Source of the DNA: Morella rubra
Taxonomy: Eukaryota > Streptophyta > Magnoliopsida > Fagales > Myricaceae
DNA length: 64,000 bases
Assembly: GCA_003952965.2 (NCBI GenBank)
Contig: CM025855.1
Span: forward strand, 5,459,848-5,523,847
Direction: 5' to 3'
In this document: positions 37,879-49,784 of the stretch, in pieces
Layout: every line of letters begins with the position of its first letter
Position numbering within the stretch: position 1 is the first letter of the stretch
Translations under genes and position numbers: made by a program
Notes under the pieces: model-generated
What the model saw: the letters and a program-made list of their open reading frames with translations, nothing else
The model's database searches: none
Told to the model about the DNA's origin: nothing

Positions 37879-38094
37879 ATGTTCGTTTTCATGAAATCTT
37901 TAAGATTCTGATGAAATTGTGAATATTTAGGTATGTTAAAGTTGTATTGGTGTGCGTGCAGAAGTTGTTAAAAGGGATTGGTGTGTGTAAAAAAGATAAT
38001 AAAGTGTTGTATTAAAATACGTGTATGTTGTGATGTTTGGATTGTAAAAATAAAAATAGGATACAAATCTTACAAAAAAGCTCAACACGAACAT
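37879..38094. mobile_element. AT-rich MITE, second copy of the 23.8-kb family
   Basis: The ends are ATGTTCGTTTTC and ACACGAACAT, an 8-bp inverted repeat core (ATGTTCGT/ACGAACAT). The interior matches, in the opposite orientation, the outer element at 23,788-24,392. It is shorter because it lacks the inserted element found there. Confidence 0.6.
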
Positions 38095-39772
38095 GTCTAA
38101 TTTTTCCTTTTCTGCTTCTCCGCACAAGATATTCTCCGCACAAGATAGAAGTGTATTGGAAGGTTTATTTAAGAAAACATCGTGACCTTCAATCAATATC
38201 GAATCTACTGTGGTTTAGAAAAAAAATATCGAATCTACTGAAAAAATTACAAAAACCTTTCTTCAATTATTCTATAAAAATTAATGTCATGATAATAAAG
38301 AGGGGGCTTCCAATAGCCGAGCCCTAGCATAGGACCTTAGGTTCAACCCTCGTACAATAGCCGGTCATAAATTAGAAAGCAGGCAACTTGGTGATGAATT
38401 CTAATTGGTCTAAAACTTTGACCGCCTACTTTGACAAAAAGAAGGGGTTGTTGGTAGTGTTATGCCCCTACCCATATAAATTCGATCAAATTCTCCTGAC
38501 AGTGACCTTAAAATTTTTCAAGATTCAAACTCATAATTTGAACTCGAAAAGCGATATTTTAAATGTGAAGCCTCGTAAACGATAATGAAACTTATCAAGA
38601 TTCGACGCTACAACCTTAAACTTGTAAGGCAATATTTCATACTTGTCGCAACCTACAGACCGCTTTCTTTTGTTTTTTGTTTTTTTTTTGAGGTAATTTG
38701 TTTTCTTTCTGCCTAAACTACGGACCCGGGGGAGAGCATATTTCAACATAATGCGCTATTGCGCTTGTCCGATTGCCGTTCAGAGCTCTAATGCAGTACG
38801 TGGACTTTGTTCACCCTTTTTTTTTTTTTTTTTTTTTTAAGTTTTAATCCCAGGATGTTGACATTTGGCCGGTTGAAAAGAGCGCATTGAGTTGACGTCC
38901 TTCACCAAGACCCAAGCAACTCATTGTCAAGGGCCCAAGGCATGCGATGAGTACAGAATCTTATTCTGTAGATAAAATGGGATACTTTAGTCAGACGTTC
39001 TGTTTCTTGTGCACAGAAAAATCTGTCTTCAAAGTTCCATTTTCTTCTACAATATTTCAATCTCTCTCTCTTTTTTTTTTTTTTGAATACATTTCGATCC
39101 CTTTCCTTATTGACTTGTCTAAATTAATTTGGAAACCTGAAGAGTTTATATATTATATGATCCTAATTATGTCGTGTCTTACAAGTACAATTGTTAAACC
39201 TTGAATATAGGATGCTCAATTTGTCTTCTACTTACTACATGGGAATCCACAAATGTTTTGATTAACTAGAAATTATAAATAGGTATATATTCCTCCTAAA
39301 ACAATATTCTTCACAATATAACTGTAAAAATGGGAGTTCAAATTGATGGATAAGGTCAGTGCATTTTTCTTTACAATCTTTGAAAGCTCCATCTATTAAG
39401 GCCAGCCAAAAAAGAAAAAGGGCCACATAATCTATATATCTACGGTTTACCATCAACAAAATGGCTGTTTTTTTAGGTTTTTATTGCATCCGCTATTATC
39501 TGTGTGGTATATTAATTAGTAGGATCAATATAAGAGGTAGGGGACTCTGTAAACGAAAATTTCTAATCTTAGTAGGTCATTTGACGCCATGCATCATAGG
39601 ATAGACATCAAACACTAATATCTCCGAATTTACTGTTATATATATTATGTCCTTCCTATTCTGACTATGTTGTCAGATAACTCTCCAAGCCTGACAGAGA
39701 GTCTGGTTTAATATTTAGTACCCTTAGATCCGGGAACCAGCTGAAAATTAATTACGTGAAGCCGGCGGCATC
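38095..39772. other. intergenic and aspartic protease upstream region
   Basis: No gene was seen in 38,095-39,600. A degenerate tRNA-like B-box (GGTTCAACCC, about 38,340) has no matching tRNA fold. TATATATATT near 39,635 is a plausible TATA box for the protease about 138 bases downstream. Confidence 0.45.
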
Positions 39773-41065
39773 ATGTTTCATTCACGCTTCCTTGTTGCTT
39801 CAATTCTCTGTATTTATTTTGTAGGAGTACTTTTGCATACAGTAGCTAGCAATGGCGGGTTTACTGTTGATCTGATACGACGAGACTCTCCCAATTCTCC
39901 CTTCCTGAATCCTAATAATCTTCAAAGTCTTCGAGAGAGCTTAAATGAAGTTTCTCCGCGTTCGGAAGAAAAGAAAAATCCAAATGCCGCCATAGCAAAG
40001 GCGATGGGATACAGAGGTGAGCATATCATCAAGATCTCCCTCGGAACACCGCCGGTGGACATCTATGGCATTCTCGATACAGGTAGCGACCTTGTGTGGA
40101 CACAGTGTGTGCCCTGTGTTGGCTGCTACCCGCAGATTAATCCCTTGTTCGATCCTAAAAAGTCCTCGACATATCTTAATGTTTCTTGTCACTCGCAACA
40201 ATGTCAACTACTAGATGGTGGCTCTTGTAATCCTCAGAATATTTGCCATTATGGTTACGGGTACGAGGACAGGTCCGTAACGGAAGGTGTTTTGGCCACA
40301 GAGAGAGTCACCCTTACTTCCACCTCAGGGGTAGCATTTTCCACAGACATTGCAATTGGCTGCGGCCACAACGATACCGGGGTTTTCAATGACCATGAGA
40401 TGGGAATGATTGGTTTAGGAGGAGGGCCTTTGTCGTTTGCTTCTCAGATTGGTTCCGCCTTTGGTAGCAGGAGGTTCTCCCATTGCTTGGTGCCTTTTGG
40501 AACTGATCCTAATATTACAAGCAAGGTAAGTTTTGGCGATGGCAGTGAAGTTAAGGGTCCAGGCGTGGTTTCTACGCCCTTGCCATCCATGGAATTCAAA
40601 ACTCCCTACTATGTCACACTGGAAGGAATTAGCGTAGGAAACAAATATGTGCCCTTTAGCTCTTCGGGTAAGGTTTCCAAGGGAAACATCTTTCTCGATT
40701 CGGGAACTCCGCCAACGATGTTGCCTCAAAATTTTTACAACCGGTTGGCGGCTGAAGTCAAGAAACAGATTCCAATGAGTCCGATTGTGGGCGACCCAGA
40801 TCTGGGGACACAGCTTTGCTATAAAAGTAAAACTAGAGTTCGAGGACCAATATTGACTGTTCATTTTGAGGGTGCAGACGTGCAGCTAACGCCCATACAA
40901 ACCTTCATTCCACCAAAAGATGGCGTTTTCTGCTTTGCAATGGCAGGTATGGAAGATGACGTTGGAATTTATGGAAACTTTGCTCAATCAAATTTCCTGA
41001 TCGGGTTTGACATGGAAACAAGGATGGTCTCCTTCAAGCCAGCTGATTGCACCAAACATGTGTAG
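39773..41065 (+). CDS. nepenthesin-like aspartic protease (A1B, CDR1-like)
   Basis: Predicted secreted endopeptidase of the plant atypical aspartic protease group; CDR1 of Arabidopsis acts in the apoplast in disease resistance. The intronless frame is 430 aa. A signal peptide (about residues 1-26, hydrophobic LVASILCIYFVGVLL) is followed by a short prodomain with the GGFTVDLIRRDSPNSPF phrase typical of the CDR1 group. The catalytic motifs are DTGSDLVW (Asp102) and DSGT (Asp309). A cysteine-rich nepenthesin insert lies around residues 112-158 (CVPCVGC and later Cys). The flap region reads YGYEDRSVTEGVLATE. The C-terminus has the IYGNFAQSNFLIGFD block. No plant-specific saposin insert is present. 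The length is normal for the group, and both catalytic residues are intact. Confidence 0.93.
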   Translation: MFHSRFLVASILCIYFVGVLLHTVASNGGFTVDLIRRDSPNSPFLNPNNLQSLRESLNEVSPRSEEKKNPNAAIAKAMGYRGEHIIKISLGTPPVDIYGILDTGSDLVWTQCVPCVGCYPQINPLFDPKKSSTYLNVSCHSQQCQLLDGGSCNPQNICHYGYGYEDRSVTEGVLATERVTLTSTSGVAFSTDIAIGCGHNDTGVFNDHEMGMIGLGGGPLSFASQIGSAFGSRRFSHCLVPFGTDPNITSKVSFGDGSEVKGPGVVSTPLPSMEFKTPYYVTLEGISVGNKYVPFSSSGKVSKGNIFLDSGTPPTMLPQNFYNRLAAEVKKQIPMSPIVGDPDLGTQLCYKSKTRVRGPILTVHFEGADVQLTPIQTFIPPKDGVFCFAMAGMEDDVGIYGNFAQSNFLIGFDMETRMVSFKPADCTKHV

Positions 41066-41261
41066 ATTGTATTCTTGCTTCTTATACCTTAATTGTCTAT
41101 TATGATTCCTCATGTGGAATCACAGAAGCTTAAATAATAAAGAAAAGAAAACATGTCAGCCGAGAATTATCCTAGTAAATATCCGGCCATGCATGCTTAT
41201 ATTCATTTTTATATAATGACAAATTTTTTTTTTGATAACGAGGAAAATCGATGGGTCCACG

Positions 41262-42752
41262 CAGGGGCGGAACTACGTAGGGATGATGGGGGCAGCCGCC
41301 CCCCATCGCCTGAAAAATCTTTCAAAATTTTTTTTTTTAAAATGTGTCAAGCTCAGTTCACCCCCAGTAACTTTTTTCCCTGCGTTGGACTTCCGCCCCC
41401 CTTAAACCCAGACCCAAAATGATAAGAAGCTTCAGAGACCGAGGAAGGGGTCAGACATCGGGGATTGTATGGTGGGGGGTAGACGTGTCAGGTTTGCTTT
41501 GTGCAAATGCTTGGTGTAAAGTGGTGAAGTGTGCGTCACAGAGCCTGCAGTTTGGGATTGGGGTTGCTTACCTACCGTTTTTGCGTGAAGGGTCTTCTAT
41601 TAGGGGAATTTTATTAGACTCTAATATTACCACATCAACGTAAGGTCTTCTTCGGACTAATATGGTATATTCTTTTTTACAAACTTTTCTTGAATATCAA
41701 TTGAGAGTATACGTAGAAATATTTTTATGATTTAATAGGTAATAAACCCCCATAAAATCACAAAACAAAACAAAAAAAACGAAATCAAGAAGTAATCAAA
41801 TCACCTCCTTCGAATTGTCCGTGCAAGAATTAGTATTCCATGAATTAAAGATTATTGGAATATTTACTTTAATTTGTAAGATATGCTGCAAAATGTCCGT
41901 GCAAGAATTAGTATTAGATTATTGGAATATTTACTTTAATTTGTAAGATATGCTGCAAAACCCAATTCGAAGTAATTGCATTAAAAAAGAGTCTAAATTA
42001 TTGAATAATAGAATTTATTTTTGTTTAATAACTTAAACTTTAGGATAAATGATAGGTAAATATTTTAAGTAGTTCTGAAATTCATATCTGACTCTATATT
42101 TTATTTCAAATTTAAATTAAATATTATACATAATTTTGAAATAGATTCATATAAATTATGCATTAACTAAATGATTTATTTATTTTTTTGAGCTAGAAAC
42201 ATGGTACATTGAGTACCGAAGAGACAAAAATGAATTGGAGGTCTATATTTATGATGTGAGAAGTCATGATGTTTTTTTTGGGCTTCAAGATATTTGAGAT
42301 CTTGCTGTAAAGATGTTGAGAAAAGAAAGCATATTCTATATCTATTGATTTACAGCTTATTGAGTTGGCATTGGGTTATTGTTGCGATTGCAACCGTTGA
42401 GAGAGTGTTCTCTGCGATGTAGTTTATCAAAACTGACTTGCGTAATAAGATGAGAGATAAATGGATAAATGATAGTATAATGTATACATCGAGAGTGAAA
42501 TTTTTGAAACTATTGATAACTAAGCTATTTTGCAATATTTTTAGAAAATGCAGTCCCGTAAGATCCAATTGCTACCACTCAGTATCAGTAAATAGTACAG
42601 TACGTGTATTTTAATATTTTTAGTGTTCTTAGTCCTTAATTTTTGATATTTTAATTCTAAAATATTTTTTTTGCATTACATAGTAAATTTTTTTTTGTTA
42701 TTTTTTCCTTAAGAATTTATCCCCTTCGATTGCATTCCTAGTTCCGCCACTG
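41262..42752 (+). mobile_element. hAT transposon, degenerate
   Basis: The left end CAGGGGCGGAACTACG and the right end, in reverse complement, CAGTGGCGGAACTAGG form the inverted repeat. The 8-bp target duplication is GGTCCACG at 41254-41261 and GGTCCACA at 42753-42760, one base apart. At 1,491 bp it is much shorter than an autonomous hAT. An internal direct repeat (about 41,817-41,894 and 41,896-41,962) is present. Only the last part of the transposase remains. Confidence 0.85.
42290..42510 (+). pseudogene. hAT transposase C-terminal (dimerisation) remnant
   Basis: The + strand keeps the end of the hAT dimerisation region as in TTF-type zinc-finger/hAT proteins: a frame with ERVFSAM, an in-frame stop at 42420-42422, then FIKTDLRNKMRDKWIND. 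An upstream piece in another frame resembles the LLIYSLIELAL helix. Stops and frame changes show that it is dead. Confidence 0.75.
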
Positions 42753-42920
42753 GGTCCACATAGAGTGATACTTATCTAACGAACAAATGGTGGCACAAAA
42801 ACCCACTACCCATGATCTTCTACTGAAGTAACCGATTTGATACTTGAGGAAATCAAACTCAAAATCGTGCCGCTAAACCATAAAATCTCAAGTATCGCCC
42901 TTACCACGAGGCTACCAGAG

Positions 42921-43645
42921 GAGGGATAAAGTAACTAATTTCATTGTAAAGGACACGTGTAGCTTTTAAATAATAATAAATTTTTGAGATGACCAGTAAT
43001 TTCACAAAACACAATAATTTGTAACAAAATTCGATTATTTTTTATAATAGAGAAGCTCCTTTTTAAGTAAATTTGTATAAACAAAACAAAAAATGTCGAA
43101 AAGATAATGCATTTTTCCTGCATCAGTTCAATTAATCACCCTTTAATCCTAAAATAAATAAATAAAGAATAAACAAAAGAATAGCAAGATTGTAGAACAA
43201 AATTAAGAAACTTGGCGGACACGGGCTTTGAATTTTGGATGAAAATTTGCTGTAATTTCTTATTTAAATTATACAGAAGAGAGATAAACGTAACAGTTAA
43301 ATTTACAGTAGAGTCCATGCCTCCCGCACTAATAAGTAACTACTATTTTTCCGACAGAGAATGGAAAGCGTACTAGATTAGGCCTAAAAGAGCAGAACAT
43401 GTGGAAGGAGAGGCAGGCAAAAAAAGAGAATAAAAGAAGAAAAAAAGAGGCGGAGAACGGTGTATCCTAGTACATTTTTTACGACTGGCGTACTTTGTGA
43501 CCGCTGAGGTGGCTCGCTCAATCTGTCCAAGTACCCCTGCCAATCAAATGTTATCTGCTCATGCAGTTCTATCCTCAAAAACCACAGCCCACACTGCCTG
43601 TTTAACTCTGTCTCTCTCCCACACACGAACTAACTGTCACCAAAT
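42921..43645. other. ENH1 upstream region
   Basis: AT-rich up to about 43,320, then more balanced. CT-rich sequence just before the ATG at 43,646 fits a plant leader. No distinct TATA box was called. The minus-strand frame at 43,384-43,626 has no domain. Confidence 0.45.
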
Positions 43646-46600
43646 ATGTCATCAGCTGCGGTTGCGGGTTCCTCTGCCTGCACTGCCGCCTTCCCCACGA
43701 ACCACGCCATTACAACTTCTTCAATAACACCTGTAAAGCCGTTCATATCATCTAAATGCCAGGTATACACTGTCCAATAATGTCAATTCTCATGGAATAC
43801 ACCATAAAAAATTCTTGACTTCCTTTCTTTGTCAACAGAAAACCACCTTTCAAGGTCTCTCACTTCAAGAAGCCAAAAGGTTTATCTCGGATTCGTTTCT
43901 AGTTGAGAGTAGAAGCAGTTTCGCCAATGTAAGAAGAGGGCTTCAGGTCACAGCAAGGACTGCCGGGGCTTCAAAGACCATTGAGGCAGAGATTGACAAG
44001 CCGCTAGGCCTCACCTTGGGCCAAAAGCCTGGTGGTGGTGTTGTCGTTACTGTGAGTTTCTTTTTCTAATATCTTATTTCTATCTTGTCGAGATTCAATT
44101 GCAGAATTTGTCACGCATGAAAAAGGAAAAAGAAGAAACAGCAGAATGATGTTGTGTTTTGTTCCTTTTTGCTGAATTGAGGTTGTTCGTGGCACCTCAC
44201 TTTGATTTAGGCTGTAGATGGGGGTGGGAATGCAGCAAAAGCGGGAATAAAGACAGGTGACCAGGTACTCTACACTAGCAGTTTCTTTGGAGATGAGCTG
44301 TGGCCAGCTGATAAGCTGGGGTTTACAAAAACTGCCATCCAAGCAAAGCCAGACTCCGTCTACTTCGTTGTTAGCAGGTTATCTTTGCTTTCATTTGTTC
44401 ATGTCCTCTTGTTTTCCCATTTATGTGGTTTTTGCAACAGAATCTGAGAAAAATAGAAAGGAATTTTTTTTCTTCTTTCACGAGACATGCAATCCTGATT
44501 GAGGCACAAGAAATTAGACATAGCAGTACAGCGGACAACTTTCCACTGGTATAATGGAATGCGTGCTAAGTTAAAATTTTGTTAGATGCTGTTTAATTGA
44601 AGGTTTTAAGAGCAGCTTAAAATTGACAAATATAAAACAGAAAAGATGGGCAGTTCTGTTGTGTTGGTTCATCAAGACATGAAAGGATGCTGCGTGTTTC
44701 CTACTGAAGTCAGAGCACGGCAAATTAAAACAACAAATATTTCTGCTAAATAGTTAGAAAATAGAGCTTTGTCGATTTCAGGGCAAGCAAGTTGTCCAAA
44801 GTGTAAGAAAAGATACAAAACGGTAGGCAAAGATCTCCACTGATGTGTAATGACAACTAACCACTATAGTAGTGGAAACAGATGGATAGAAGTGCTACCG
44901 TTTTAAGTGGAAGGCCCTGTCAGATAATAGATGGGGAACCGTTAATGCGTATCTGAATATGAGTAGCGGCATAGTAATAGCCCAAATGACATTTGCAAAG
45001 GCAACCTAATAATGCAATGGACGAGGCTGCATTCAGCTATGCTGCAACTCCTAATTGGTTCTTAATTGGATTATGGAAAAATATAACTCAAAGTATGCAT
45101 TTAATAATACGTGAAACAGATGAAATTGAGACTTATTCTATGTTGTTTTTAGCTCCCTATAGGATGTTGTTTGACGAAACAAATATCATGTTTTACAACA
45201 GAGACATCATCTCCCAAAAGTTGCATCATCTTTAATCTGAATGAAGATACTCTGTATATCTAATGTGCGGTACATGGTTAAATTTGTATCATCATGGTAA
45301 ACCAGTAGTATGCTGCATTGACCATACTCAAGAACAGTTGCAGTCTGAAAAGTGACTTGCCTCTTTACCTGTTTAGATCTCTTTAGAGTATTCATGGATT
45401 GGAAATCTTCTATTGCGTTTAAGTAAGAAATGGTGAGGTTAAGATAAATGGAAGGATCATAGTTTCATCAATGTAGGCTAAGGCATTCCGTCGGATAAAT
45501 ATTTCAAGTAGTATCAGAGTGATTCTAAATTTTAGGTGTTCAACATGATGAATTTTCAAAGCTTGAAATATGCTTCTGTGATGTCTGTCTCAACATTTTG
45601 TCTGGAGTAGCAGCGGATCATAAGTATTCAATGTTTTCATTTACCATTTAAACTGCTACTAAGCCTTATTATATTTCTAATATTTAAGGGATATTTTGGG
45701 AGGATAGAAACAAGTGCATAAATTTGTCGGACATATATAAACGTGGACCTTGACTTAAGAATCTTCAAAGTCGTGAAAGATGTGAGTAATTAGAATCCCA
45801 AAAATATCAAGAAGCATTAAATTTCGTTTTGAGATTTTGACAAATATGATAAGGCAATATGAAAATACAAGCCTAATAATCCTGATTCCCTATATAAGGC
45901 ATCTATCTTTAATGTAATACCAAGGAGATTAGAGTCAAGCTGCTATATTAATGGACTCCACTTGTAAGATCTCCTACGTTTAGCCCATGAAGGTAATGTT
46001 CCATCACTCATGTAATCATTGCTCCTCATTCACCATCAGATTTGCACTGTAATTTGTGTGATGTCTCTACTCTTTTTGGTAAGTTGGATGTTTCTACTCT
46101 GGTTTGGATCTTCATCTTTATTTCCATTCAATGAAAATATACTTGTTGTATGCCACCATAATCACCCGATCCATTCTCTTTTCTTCAATTTGGAACAATC
46201 AAATAGCAAATAGAGAGTTTTGATTGTTCACCACTTGCTGTACTGTTTCTATAGGTTGCAGATGTCTAGTCTCAAGTAGTTTACTTTCTTTACTCTTTCA
46301 AAGAGGATGCTCTCTGTTTAGTACATGTTTCTACTTTATGCATATTACAATGCAAACGCACTTAACATGAAGGGAGAAAGCATACAACAATTGTAACAAC
46401 ACTGTTGAATCTATCCAATCCATGATGGATTTGATCTCACCTCATTGCCTACACTCTTTAGTAACTTTGGCCCTGTGTCATTTGAGGATCCCTCTGTTTG
46501 CCTCAAGGGAATTCGTGTCTAGAGAAATGTACATTACTACACTTGTCAGAAGGAAAGTAAAAAATAAATAAATAAATAAATAAATATATATATATACTTA

Positions 46601-47750
46601 AAGAGTAAGAATCCACAAGTGAGCTGATGACGTTGAATTTCTGTTAGTATTTTTAAACATGTTTTCCAGTAAGATCCATGCTCAGTGTCCATTTATCCAT
46701 CTGCAATACAGAGGTGCTGAGGTAGATGTTAAGCGATTACAAAAGCGTCCGGCTCCTCCCCGCTTTGGAAGGAAATTAACTGACACTCAAAAGGCAAGCA
46801 ACTTTTTGGAATTTGGCACAATAAGCTTCAGTCTGTTAGTCATTATATATTTATAATCTGTATTCAAGTTAATATACTATGGGCTTTTTGCTACAGAATT
46901 ATTAACCATGGAACCTTCGTGCAGGCTAGAGCCACTCACATATGCCTTGATTGTGGATTCATATACTTTTTACAGAAACCATTTGATGAGCAGGTAAGCT
47001 TGGTTCCTGAAGCACCATGCTTCATTGTTCCCGTCAAAACCAGAGAAAGAACAGCTTTAGTGCATCTTAACATCACAAGCACATTTGACATCACACCATT
47101 GCAGTTATAATTTGAATCTTGTGCTTTCCTCTTTTTCTACCTTTTGTAAATCGCAAAGAGTTGAACTCAAGACTCTTCTTACCATCAATACCTTGGGTGC
47201 TACACTTTGCAGCATTGGCAATGATCAAGGACGAAGCTGGGGAGGAGGGAGCCTTGAAACTTTTTTTTTTCTAACTCCACTTTTTCTGGTTTTATTAGAT
47301 ATGGACTCTCTACCTTCGTCCCTGGCAATGATGTTATTTCAGTCACTGTTTAACAGTTTTTATTGAAAAAGGGGAATATTATTTCAGGATGCTTTCTATA
47401 CATACTAGTTGCATCCCTTCTGTGGCAGCCATCTACTTACTGCAGGACTCACTCTAGGAAAGGATTCATAGAGTTCATATGCCATATACATTCCCTTATG
47501 ATTATTTTGCCAATAATTGGTATCTTCTGAGTAGGTGATGCCTCATTGACAAATATGGATCTTTTTATTTGTTCTACAGCCGGATACATATGTTTGCCCT
47601 CAATGTAGAGCACCAAAGAAGAGGTTTGCACGGTATGATGTGAACAGTGGAAAAGCAGTTGGTGGAGGGTTGCCTCCAATTGGGGTCATCATTGGACTGG
47701 TGGCTGGTATTGGTGGAGTTGCAGCATTGCTCGTTTATGGTCTTCAATGA
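43646..47750 (+). CDS. ENH1: ENH1-like PDZ-rubredoxin chloroplast protein
   Basis: ENH1 (ENHANCER OF SOS3-1) is a chloroplast protein with a rubredoxin-type iron site that affects salt and oxidative stress tolerance in Arabidopsis. The exons are 43646-43762, 43839-44051, 44211-44377, 46712-46793, 46925-46993 and 47580-47750; joined they give 272 aa, the family's usual length. A Ser/Thr-rich transit peptide comes first (about 1-65). A PDZ domain spans about 87-164 (KPLGLTLGQKPGGGVVV to SVYFVVS). A linker follows with RPAPPRFGRKLTDTQK. The rubredoxin knuckles are CLDC (200-203) and CPQC (222-225), and a C-terminal membrane helix lies at about 249-270. All four iron ligands are intact. Intron 4 uses a GC donor (AAAAG|GCAAGC). 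Intron 3 is 2.3 kb and holds no recognised gene. Confidence 0.95.
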
Positions 47751-48180
47751 TTATTTTGACTACTGAATTCACATCGTGGATTCTTTCTTCTTCAAATAAA
47801 TCTACCTGGTTTATGTGATATAGAATTCTGAAGTTAGTCTTTGGTGTTTAGTATCTCAAGAGTTCTACTCTTGGGGGCCCATTGTCTGTGTTGTGAAGTG
47901 GTGCAAATATTAAAACTGGTGTACTTGGAGCTGAAGAAACTCCATGAGCAACACTTCCGGCCAATAGAAACATTAATATCTAATGTACGAAGAGGTTCAT
48001 TGTCTCAAAATTGTGAATTTATGATCCATACTACTTCAATCATAACTTGCATTAGCCTTCCACGCATCAAGACAGTCATCTCAGCTGTGAAATTCTCTAC
48101 CTAATTGCATCCATTTGTCGCTTAATCATTCACAATATGCTTGTAATGAACCATCAAAAAGTATGGACATTGCCACTCTT
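47751..48180. other. ENH1 3' region
   Basis: Follows the ENH1 stop codon. T-rich, probably 3' UTR and then spacer. AATAAA-like CAAATAAATC lies about 45 bases after the stop. No other gene was seen. Confidence 0.45.
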
Positions 48181-48650
48181 TATTTTATTTTATTTTATTT
48201 TTTAACAAGGGAAATCCCTTGGCAACTTCTATACACCGGGCTCGACTTAGCCCAACTTAAGGGGCGTTTGTTTCTTAAAATTTTGGCACCCTAAAATTTC
48301 GGGTCAGATTAAAAAATTATAAAATAATATCTCTTTCTCCCTCAAATAATTCGTTTTCATTATAATATTCATTAAAATATTCTCTCTCTTCACTTTTTCA
48401 TCAACTTCCATAAAATATCTTCACTTTTACACTAACCCCAATATCTCAAAATTTTCACCAGTCTAAAATTTTCACAAACAAACACCACCTTAGACACACT
48501 GCAAGACCTTAATGCTATAGGTAAATCTGGGGAAAGTTAGATGGTCCATAGCACATATCTCTTTTTCAATCATTAGAGAATCGAACTCAAGATTGAGTGT
48601 CTAACCATGCACTTTTAAGTGCGTCCTAACCATGGAGGCAATTTGATAGT
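48181..48650 (-). repeat. SINE split by a MITE
   Basis: Read on the minus strand, a B-box GAGTTCGATTCTC (48576-48588) is preceded by a weaker A-box-like GGTTAG sequence. The element ends in TTGTTAAAAAATAAAATAAAAT repeats at 48,181-48,203. The MITE at 48,260-48,489 interrupts it. The head boundary is approximate. Confidence 0.45.
48260..48489. mobile_element. MITE with TTA target duplication (PIF/Harbinger-like)
   Basis: The left end AGGGGCGTTTGTTTCTTAAA and the right end, in reverse complement, GGTGGTGTTTGTTTGTGAAA form the inverted repeat. The 3-bp TTA duplication is at 48257-48259 and 48490-48492. At 230 bp, AT-rich and non-coding, it fits the PIF/Harbinger-derived class. Confidence 0.7.
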
Positions 48651-49784
48651 TACACAATTTTAGTGATAATGAATCTCCTCGTCAATTTGATCAAGCAACC
48701 AGGGAGGCTTTAGCTCCTATCGGCTTCAATGTGACCTCAATCCAAATATCTGCCTGTCTATATTTAACTATTTAAGTGCAATCAGATTTTTTTTTTAAGA
48801 AAAAAAAACTGAAAATATCCTATCCAATCCTCCTTATGTTTAAGATATAAATGGGTAAGGCTATGTCTGCAAATCAGACTCAGTATTTTCTTCTTCTAGT
48901 TTCCATAGCTGTGCATTATTAACAGAGTGAAGATAATGCATATATGCAGATTGGACTTCCAAATTTTCTGCCGCTTCTTGTAAAAGCCAGGGAAATAACT
49001 ATGTTGAGAAGTATAATCCTGAGGTACAATATTCTGCTTTTAAAAAAATAATAATAATAATAACAATAATAATTTGGCCCATAATAAAACAACAGCATAC
49101 AGAAATAGAATTCTTAAGTATCCAAGCAATAAAATTCAGAAATAGGTAAATCAGGTAAAAAAAAAAAAAAGATTTTTATCTTCAAGGAACAAACATCAAA
49201 ATTGCCATTATTGTCAGGACCAACTTTTCATTCTCATTTTTAGGCTCGCCATTGGTGACGTCATTGGTCACGGAAAACCGCCAACCGCCAGTTTTCGGTG
49301 CTGACACCTGCTGCCGGTGGTCTCACAGTTTACAATTTTTTTAAAAAATACAAAATAAAACTACACGTCGTTTCAATTTTTATAAAGAAAAAAAGGAGTT
49401 GTTCTCTACTTAAAGAGAACAATGCTGTTTCACTCTCGAGTCTTGCCTCTCTTCCAGTGCCGCCCCCTTTGCCCTCTCTCGCCTCTATCTCTACTCTCAG
49501 TTAGGACTATTCAACTTTGGTGTTGGTATTGATTATGGCCAAAATCAGCACTTACATCGAATGGGCCGATTTTTAAATATTGACTACCACCACCACCAGC
49601 GTTAAGGGCAATAACCGACCTTCAGTGGTGGCGGTTCCCGATTAACTTGTATTTATATTAGACTATTTTATTTAGCATTTTACGCAGTTGGCCTAATGTA
49701 TGTTTTCTTTTCTTTTTTTCTTTTTAATGCATTGTAAAATTAACAATCAAAGCACTAAAATATCAACATGTATTTACTGAAAAG
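48651..49784. other. intergenic
   Basis: No gene was recognised. The GC-richer patch 49,240-49,640 contains repeated CGCC/CCGGTGG phrases and a 68-codon frame without a domain. Confidence 0.4.

Larger units (their letters stand above)
41222..42920 (-). repeat. SINE split by a hAT element
   Basis: Read on the minus strand, the head at about 42,920 has TAGCCTCGTGG (A-box-like, 42904-42914) and GAGTTTGATTTCC (B-box-like, 42848-42860). After the inserted hAT element is skipped, it ends in GTTATC plus a run of A at 41,222-41,236. These are the marks of a tRNA-derived SINE. The two halves, 42920-42753 and 41261-41222, become continuous when the hAT and one copy of its 8-bp duplication are removed. 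Confidence 0.55.

Noticed and set aside
38298..38400. Possible tRNA gene with a GGTTCAACCC B-box
   Set aside because: No acceptor stem, anticodon arm or A-box could be paired around it.
45680..46210. Possible solo LTR in ENH1 intron 3
   Set aside because: Has a TATATAAGG-type promoter-like stretch, but no TG...CA ends with a target duplication could be fixed.
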